A DNA stretch of 64,000 nt, from assembly GCA_963977495.1 (NCBI GenBank), contig CAXBOT010000001.1, forward strand, positions 1,116,001 to 1,180,000, in the 5' to 3' direction. The notes under the pieces were generated by a model, which was not told the origin of the DNA, did not search any database, and saw only the letters and a list, made by a program, of their open reading frames with translations. Source of the stretch: UBA1672 sp963977495. Lineage in GTDB: Bacteria; Pseudomonadota; Alphaproteobacteria; Micavibrionales; Micavibrionaceae. Shown one piece after another: positions 60,229-64,000 of the stretch (its first letter is position 1; each line of letters starts with the position of its first letter). Position numbers and translations under genes: made by a program.

Positions 60229-60936
60229 TCAACTCCCCCTTTTGGATATGTTTTTTTTACCACTACGCAGCGCGTCAAATAATTCGCGCTCGGCCTGACT
60301 TTTCAAATTGTCGGGCATCGGCTCATCATCGCTCGCCGCGTCGCGCCCGTCATTACTGACGGATGAATCAAGGCGGTTGCCCAATGAATCCATATCCTCG
60401 AAATCGCGATCTTGAATCATAAAAGACGGAAAGTCCCCCCCTTCCGCCGATTGCCCTTTATCAACCCGCTTCAAAGTGGAGTCATATCTTTCTTTTGTCA
60501 TTTTTTTTTGCGCGCCAGCCTTACTGCGATGGACGGGCGAGCTGATTTTCTCCCCGTCATCAAATTGGGCGTAATCCGGTATTTTATGTGATGGCTGAAC
60601 AATTTTTCTGTTGGTTTCAGCCAGTTTTTCCAAACGCTTGGCCATGCTCTCACCGGCTTCATTGATAATCTGCAACTCATCAGACAGCCCCTTGGCTTGC
60701 GCAATAAGATGCTCCAACTCGCCCGCATTTTCCGCGCTTGATTGTTTCAACGCCAAAACAGAGCGTTCGGCTTGATCTATGCTGGATAATAAATTGGCGA
60801 TAACACTATCCAATTGCCTGCGATGTTCTTTGAAATTATCCAAACTTTTGGTTAAACGATAAACATAAATAATCGTCGCACCCAGCAAAACCAATATTGA
60901 AACATTCAGAAACAAAGCTACAAAGTCATTACCCAT
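60229..60936 (-). CDS. DUF6468 flagellar-cluster protein
   Basis: The 235-residue protein has one N-terminal membrane helix (NVSILVLLGATIIYVYRL, about residues 10-27). A coiled coil (about 30-115, with LIAQAKGLSDELQIINEAGE) follows, and then a charged, probably disordered tail. This fits the DUF6468 family, found beside fliM and motE in alphaproteobacterial flagellar clusters. Its role is unknown. Its ATG overlaps the fliM stop (TAATG), so the two are co-translated, and motE follows 7 bp on. Confidence 0.8.
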   Translation of the reverse strand: MGNDFVALFLNVSILVLLGATIIYVYRLTKSLDNFKEHRRQLDSVIANLLSSIDQAERSVLALKQSSAENAGELEHLIAQAKGLSDELQIINEAGESMAKRLEKLAETNRKIVQPSHKIPDYAQFDDGEKISSPVHRSKAGAQKKMTKERYDSTLKRVDKGQSAEGGDFPSFMIQDRDFEDMDSLGNRLDSSVSNDGRDAASDDEPMPDNLKSQAERELFDALRSGKKNISKRGS

Positions 60937-62021
60937 TAACTACCATCTTCCTCGGGTTCCAGATAATTCTCTATCCGCACCGCGATATTGCCTTGCCGTT
61001 GTCCTACGGGGCCTTTAAACATCGGGAAATCGCCGCATCGCAATTCCAGAAAGTCGCTCGTTGTGGTATTAAGCAGCACCTGATCGCCCGGCTGCCAGTT
61101 TAGCATTTCCCCCAGCGGCACCGCCACTTCGCCCAAAACAGCCTGCAACTGCACGTCCGTTTTATATAGCTCTTGCGTCAGGTGGTTTTCCCAAATTGAA
61201 TCACGACCGAATTTTTCGCCCATAAATTGCTGGAGCAGCAAGGTACGGATCGGCTCAAGCGTCGCATAGGGGATCAAAATCTCCATACGCCCACCGCGCT
61301 CACCCATATCAAGGCGCAGACGCGCAAGAACACAGGCATTACCTGTTTGGGTGATGGTCGCAAAACGCGGGTTGGTTTCCATACGATCCAAATTAAAACT
61401 AACCGGAGAGAGCGGATCAAAGGCAGAGGATACATCCGCCAAGGTGACATGCACCATACGCTCAACCAACTTGCTTTCGATCGTTGTATAAGGCCGCCCC
61501 TCAACACGGACAGAGGATTCCCCCTTACGCCCGCCCAAAAGAACATCGACAATCGAGTAAATCAGGGCGCTATCCGTGACCAAAAGGCCGTTATTATCCC
61601 ATTCCTCGGCCTTGAAGACCGACAACATTGCAGGCAATGGGATGGAATTCATATAGTCACCGAAACGCACCGTGGATACCTGATCCAAACTCACCTCCAC
61701 ATTATCGGAGGTCAGGTTACGCAACGATGTCGACATCAAACGCACCAGACGATCAAACACGATATCGAGCATCGGCAGGCGTTCATAGTTCACCATGGCC
61801 GAGTTGATCAAGGCCATCACGCCAGAGGTTTCCCCCCCGCCAATATCGTCATCAAAGCCAAGCAGGCTGTCGATTTCATCTTGATTCAAAATACGCGCAG
61901 AGCCATCCTCACCGTCTTCACCATCAAGATCAGCGTCATCATCGCCCACGATTTGCGCGTCCATCATGGCTTGTTCGGCGTCGCCCATTTGCGACTTCTC
62001 ATCTGTTTCCGTATCACTCAT
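60936..62021 (-). CDS. fliM: Flagellar motor switch protein FliM
   Basis: FliM forms the C-ring switch that binds phospho-CheY. The 361-residue protein has the CheY-binding motif LNQDEIDSLLGF at 45-56, preceded by 44 residues rich in Asp and Glu. The middle domain has RLPMLDIVFDRLVRLMSTSL and VEVSLDQVSTVRFGDYMNS. The SpoA-like C-terminal domain has the TDVQLQAVLGEVAVPLGEML segment and LNTTTSDFLELRCGDFPMFK. In most FliM proteins the motif is at the very N-terminus; here an acidic extension precedes it. It lies 114 bp downstream of fliL. Confidence 0.96.
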   Translation of the reverse strand: MSDTETDEKSQMGDAEQAMMDAQIVGDDDADLDGEDGEDGSARILNQDEIDSLLGFDDDIGGGETSGVMALINSAMVNYERLPMLDIVFDRLVRLMSTSLRNLTSDNVEVSLDQVSTVRFGDYMNSIPLPAMLSVFKAEEWDNNGLLVTDSALIYSIVDVLLGGRKGESSVRVEGRPYTTIESKLVERMVHVTLADVSSAFDPLSPVSFNLDRMETNPRFATITQTGNACVLARLRLDMGERGGRMEILIPYATLEPIRTLLLQQFMGEKFGRDSIWENHLTQELYKTDVQLQAVLGEVAVPLGEMLNWQPGDQVLLNTTTSDFLELRCGDFPMFKGPVGQRQGNIAVRIENYLEPEEDGS

Positions 62022-62135
62022 CTTTATTTTTTCTTTTTATCAAACTGAAAGAACCGACCTTAAATTGCAGTATATATGCTTGATACCACTATACCAGAAG
62101 ATCAAAGCAAAAAACATGCCGCTTTATCTAATCCG

Positions 62136-62774
62136 TTATTGAATAAGGATTTCCTGAAATAAAACATCCTTGATTTCTATCGGTTTCACGGCCTGATTAA
62201 CACGCCATAACAACTCTATTTTAAGGCGGTAAATTCCGGCAGAACCTTTCAGATCCTTCACATATAACTCACGCAAGTAAATCTGGAACTCACTGATAAC
62301 GCGCGGCAAGATGGCTTCGACCTTGTCTTTATCTTTGCTGTTCTTCAATTCAAGAAAGATTTTAAGGCGGAAATTTCTGGGAATACCATCTTCCGATTTT
62401 AAATTGACCAACATAGGCGGGACAGCCAAAAATGCAGAGCTTAAACCACCCTCACCGCCTTTTTCACCATGATCACCCCCCTCTGCTGCACCCTCTTCGC
62501 CCTCAGCATGCTCTTCATCTTCGACGGGGGTACAGACTTCTTCGCCATGATCATCCGTTACGCATTCCTCTGCCGCTTTCACGCCAAGAACAGAATCCAG
62601 CATACCCATAAAATACGCCCCTGCGCCGCCGCCAACAAGTAGAAGAACAGGAACAAGGATCATCAGCAGCTTTTTCTTGCCGCCTTTCTTCCCCTCACCT
62701 TCTTCGCCCTCCTCGCCATCTTCGGCGCCTTCAGCGTCCATATCTTCATCAAATTGATCGTCGTCGTTTGCCAT
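62136..62774 (-). CDS. fliL: Flagellar basal body-associated protein FliL
   Basis: FliL surrounds the stator and supports torque. The 212-residue protein has a short, very acidic cytoplasmic start (DEDMDAEGAEDGEEGEEGEG), then KKK and one membrane helix (LLMILVPVLLLVGGGAGAYF). A periplasmic linker, Gly/Glu-rich and 60 residues long, follows. The FliL domain ends the chain with PPMLVNLKSEDG, FRLKIFLELKN, EAILPRVISEFQIYLRELY and PIEIKDVLFQEILIQ. I start at the ATG at 62774; the open frame upstream is unrelated. It is the first gene of the fliL-fliM-motE-stator series, and its upstream region faces flgF. Confidence 0.94.
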   Translation of the reverse strand: MANDDDQFDEDMDAEGAEDGEEGEEGEGKKGGKKKLLMILVPVLLLVGGGAGAYFMGMLDSVLGVKAAEECVTDDHGEEVCTPVEDEEHAEGEEGAAEGGDHGEKGGEGGLSSAFLAVPPMLVNLKSEDGIPRNFRLKIFLELKNSKDKDKVEAILPRVISEFQIYLRELYVKDLKGSAGIYRLKIELLWRVNQAVKPIEIKDVLFQEILIQ

Positions 62775-63031
62775 AGGGCGGCTCCGTATTATGTGCGAAA
62801 GTGAGGTTTTTATAAAACACGAGAATAGTCCAGCGTTAGTATAAACCAAAGACGTGCCTGCGTCTAACCATGACCACGAACTATCAACACTGTTTTATGA
62901 ATTGGCGACCAGAGGCACTATGGAAAAAAATGCCTGCCTGCCGTAACTTTTATCGTCAACGCCCGCATTCCGCGCCATGCAAACCGCACCAAAAACACAA
63001 CAAGCCATTGAATTAACATATATTTTAAGAC

Positions 63032-63047
63032 TGGCACGATCCCTGCA
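63032..63047 (+). promoter_or_regulatory. Sigma-54 promoter of flgF-flgG
   Basis: TGGCACGATCCCTGCA matches TGGCAC-N5-TTGC with exact spacing and one mismatch (C for T in the -12 box), the same mismatch as at flgB. The flgF ATG is 73 bp downstream. AGGGAAG precedes that start. Confidence 0.85.
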
Positions 63048-63119
63048 TTGTCGGATGAGAGGATAATTTTATCCGAAACCACAGATGAACGACGCACAGA
63101 CATAAGGGAAGTCGAGACA

Positions 63120-63839
63120 ATGGAAAATAGTATTTATCTGGGATTATCGCGGCAAATGGTGCTCCAAACCAATATGGACATCGTTGCGAATAATATTGCC
63201 AATATGAATACAAGCGGCTTTCGCGGACAAAACCCCCTATTTGAAGAATATATGTCCGATCCACGCGACGCCGATGACCCACTATCCTTTGTGTATGATT
63301 ACGGTCAATACCAAATGACCAAGCAAGGATCAATCGAACAAACCGGCAACCCGTTCAATGTTGCCTTAAACGGCCCCGGATTTATGGGCGTACAAATGCC
63401 CGGCGGCGAAACAGCCTATACACGCGATGGTAACTTTCAAAAACGTGCGGACGGCACGCTCGTCACCTCCTCAGGCTTACCGGTTATGAGCGACGGCGGC
63501 CCGATTGTTATTTCCGACAATGCAACAGAAATTAACATTGATGAAAAAGGTGTGGTGTCCGATCAAAACGGCCCGATAGCCAAGCTGATGGTGGTTGAAT
63601 TTGAAAATGTGCAGGAATTAGAGCCTGCAGGAAACAATTTATACATCTCTAAGGGTAACAGCGCAGCCGCAACAAAAACAAAGGTAGCCCAAGGGTTTTT
63701 AGAGGGATCAAACGTTGAGCCCGTTGTTGAAATGAGCCGCATGATCGAAATTTTACGCGACTTTCAATCCACGCAAAAATTATTGGAGGGCGAGCATGAA
63801 CGCTTGCGCTCTGCCATACAAAAACTGACACAGGTTTAA
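63120..63839 (+). CDS. flgF: Flagellar distal rod protein FlgF
   Basis: The 239-residue rod protein has the N-terminal motif NMDIVANNIANMNTSGFRGQ, a central QYQMTKQGSIEQTGNPFNVA segment, DGNFQKRADGTLVTSSGLPV, and the C-terminal NVEPVVEMSRMIEILRDFQS typical of FlgF. The distal rod crosses the periplasm. I chose the ATG at 63120 with AGGGAAG nine bases upstream; the open frame extends 24 codons further. flgG follows 41 bp later. Confidence 0.95.
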   Translation: MENSIYLGLSRQMVLQTNMDIVANNIANMNTSGFRGQNPLFEEYMSDPRDADDPLSFVYDYGQYQMTKQGSIEQTGNPFNVALNGPGFMGVQMPGGETAYTRDGNFQKRADGTLVTSSGLPVMSDGGPIVISDNATEINIDEKGVVSDQNGPIAKLMVVEFENVQELEPAGNNLYISKGNSAAATKTKVAQGFLEGSNVEPVVEMSRMIEILRDFQSTQKLLEGEHERLRSAIQKLTQV

Positions 63840-63880
63840 ATCGACAATATTTAAAGATTATAATTTAAGGAGTTAAAACA

Positions 63881-64000
63881 ATGAGATCACTGGATATCGG
63901 CGCAACAGGAATGATGGCACAACAACTGAATGTTGATGTGATATCAAACAACATCGCCAACATGACAACGACGGGCTATAAACGACAACGCGCCGCGTTT
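63881..64000 (+). CDS. flgG: Flagellar distal rod protein FlgG (3' truncated by window edge)
   Basis: The 40 visible codons read RSLDIGATGMMAQQLNVDVI followed by SNNIANMTTTGYKRQRAAF, the N-terminal rod-protein motif of FlgG, which begins M-R-S/A-L-x-I-A-A-T-G-M. TAAGGAG lies seven bases before the ATG. The rest lies outside the window. It follows flgF in the standard order. Confidence 0.95.
   Translation, partial: MRSLDIGATGMMAQQLNVDVISNNIANMTTTGYKRQRAAF

Noticed and set aside
62844..62859. Possible sigma-54 promoter of fliL on the minus strand
   Set aside because: GGCACG is present but the -12 box lacks the GC; the sequence reads TGGT instead of TTGC, so the match is too weak.
63012..63030. 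TTAA...TTAA pair resembling a CtrA site upstream of flgF
   Set aside because: The spacing is 8 rather than 7 and the flanking bases do not match the consensus; AT-rich sequence makes such pairs common.
1..64000. CRISPR array, prophage structural genes or a defence island
   Set aside because: No regularly spaced short repeats and no capsid, tail, restriction or abortive-infection genes were seen; only the recombinase end at the left edge is mobile in nature.

Overview
The window is a stretch of alphaproteobacterial chromosome, mostly core genes, with base composition slightly under 50% GC by eye. The lineage call rests on several markers: TrcR (DUF1013), a CckA-type hybrid kinase directly upstream of recA, a LexA box of the alphaproteobacterial form GTTC-N7-GTTC, the grxC/nitrilase/comF/NDUFAF5-like methyltransferase neighbourhood, DUF1192 and DUF465 small proteins, a fused flagellar/stator cluster with MotE and DUF6468, and sigma-54 flagellar promoters. 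A Micavibrio- or Rhodospirillales-like organism is my guess; the sequence alone does not fix the order.

Left edge (1-674): the 3' part of a large serine recombinase runs into a tRNA-Leu(CAA) gene on the opposite strand, so its last codons are read through antisense tRNA. This marks the right end of an integrated element that lies outside the window. From 795 to about 13.9 kb is housekeeping and envelope material: ExoD, DsbB, a Sel1-repeat lipoprotein, an HNH protein, an orphan 437-residue protein, an esterase, an LpxR-like outer-membrane deacylase, an XRE regulator, a HerA-like ATPase, MetC, a nitrilase, glutaredoxin, a ubiquinone-type hydroxylase and ComF.

14-28.7 kb: an unusual 872-residue methyltransferase fusion leads an overlapping operon with an NDUFAF5-like methyltransferase and GloB. 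Then come GuaC, DUF1192, TrcR, DUF465, DUF924, the cytochrome bc1 operon (petABC, with an unusual cytochrome b), TrmL, HemF, an orphan ATP-grasp protein and the CCA-adding enzyme.

28.8-48.3 kb: a MoxR/DUF58/DUF4159/VWA-like operon, a LuxR-type response regulator followed by a hybrid kinase, a soluble lytic transglycosylase divergent from dapA-smpB, recA with its SOS box and terminator, cckA, and a DUF4139 protein.

48.3-64 kb: a flagellar region. The minus-strand set flgB-flgC-fliE-fliQ-fliR-flhB has a sigma-54 promoter. A divergent plus-strand set encodes an FlhB C-domain paralogue, FliO and FliP. A long minus-strand array runs fliL-fliM-DUF6468-motE-cheY-(MotB-like)-motB-(AMIN/TPR protein)-(DUF1826-like). 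flgF-flgG starts at the right edge behind another sigma-54 promoter. These genes build the export gate, rod, C-ring switch and stator. No motA is present here.

I do not see a CRISPR array, a defence island or a clearly new multi-gene system. The most unusual signals are two extra hydrophobic segments plus a His/Cys-rich insertion in cytochrome b, the methyltransferase fusion, the MotB-like protein without the stator aspartate, and the recombinase-tRNA junction.
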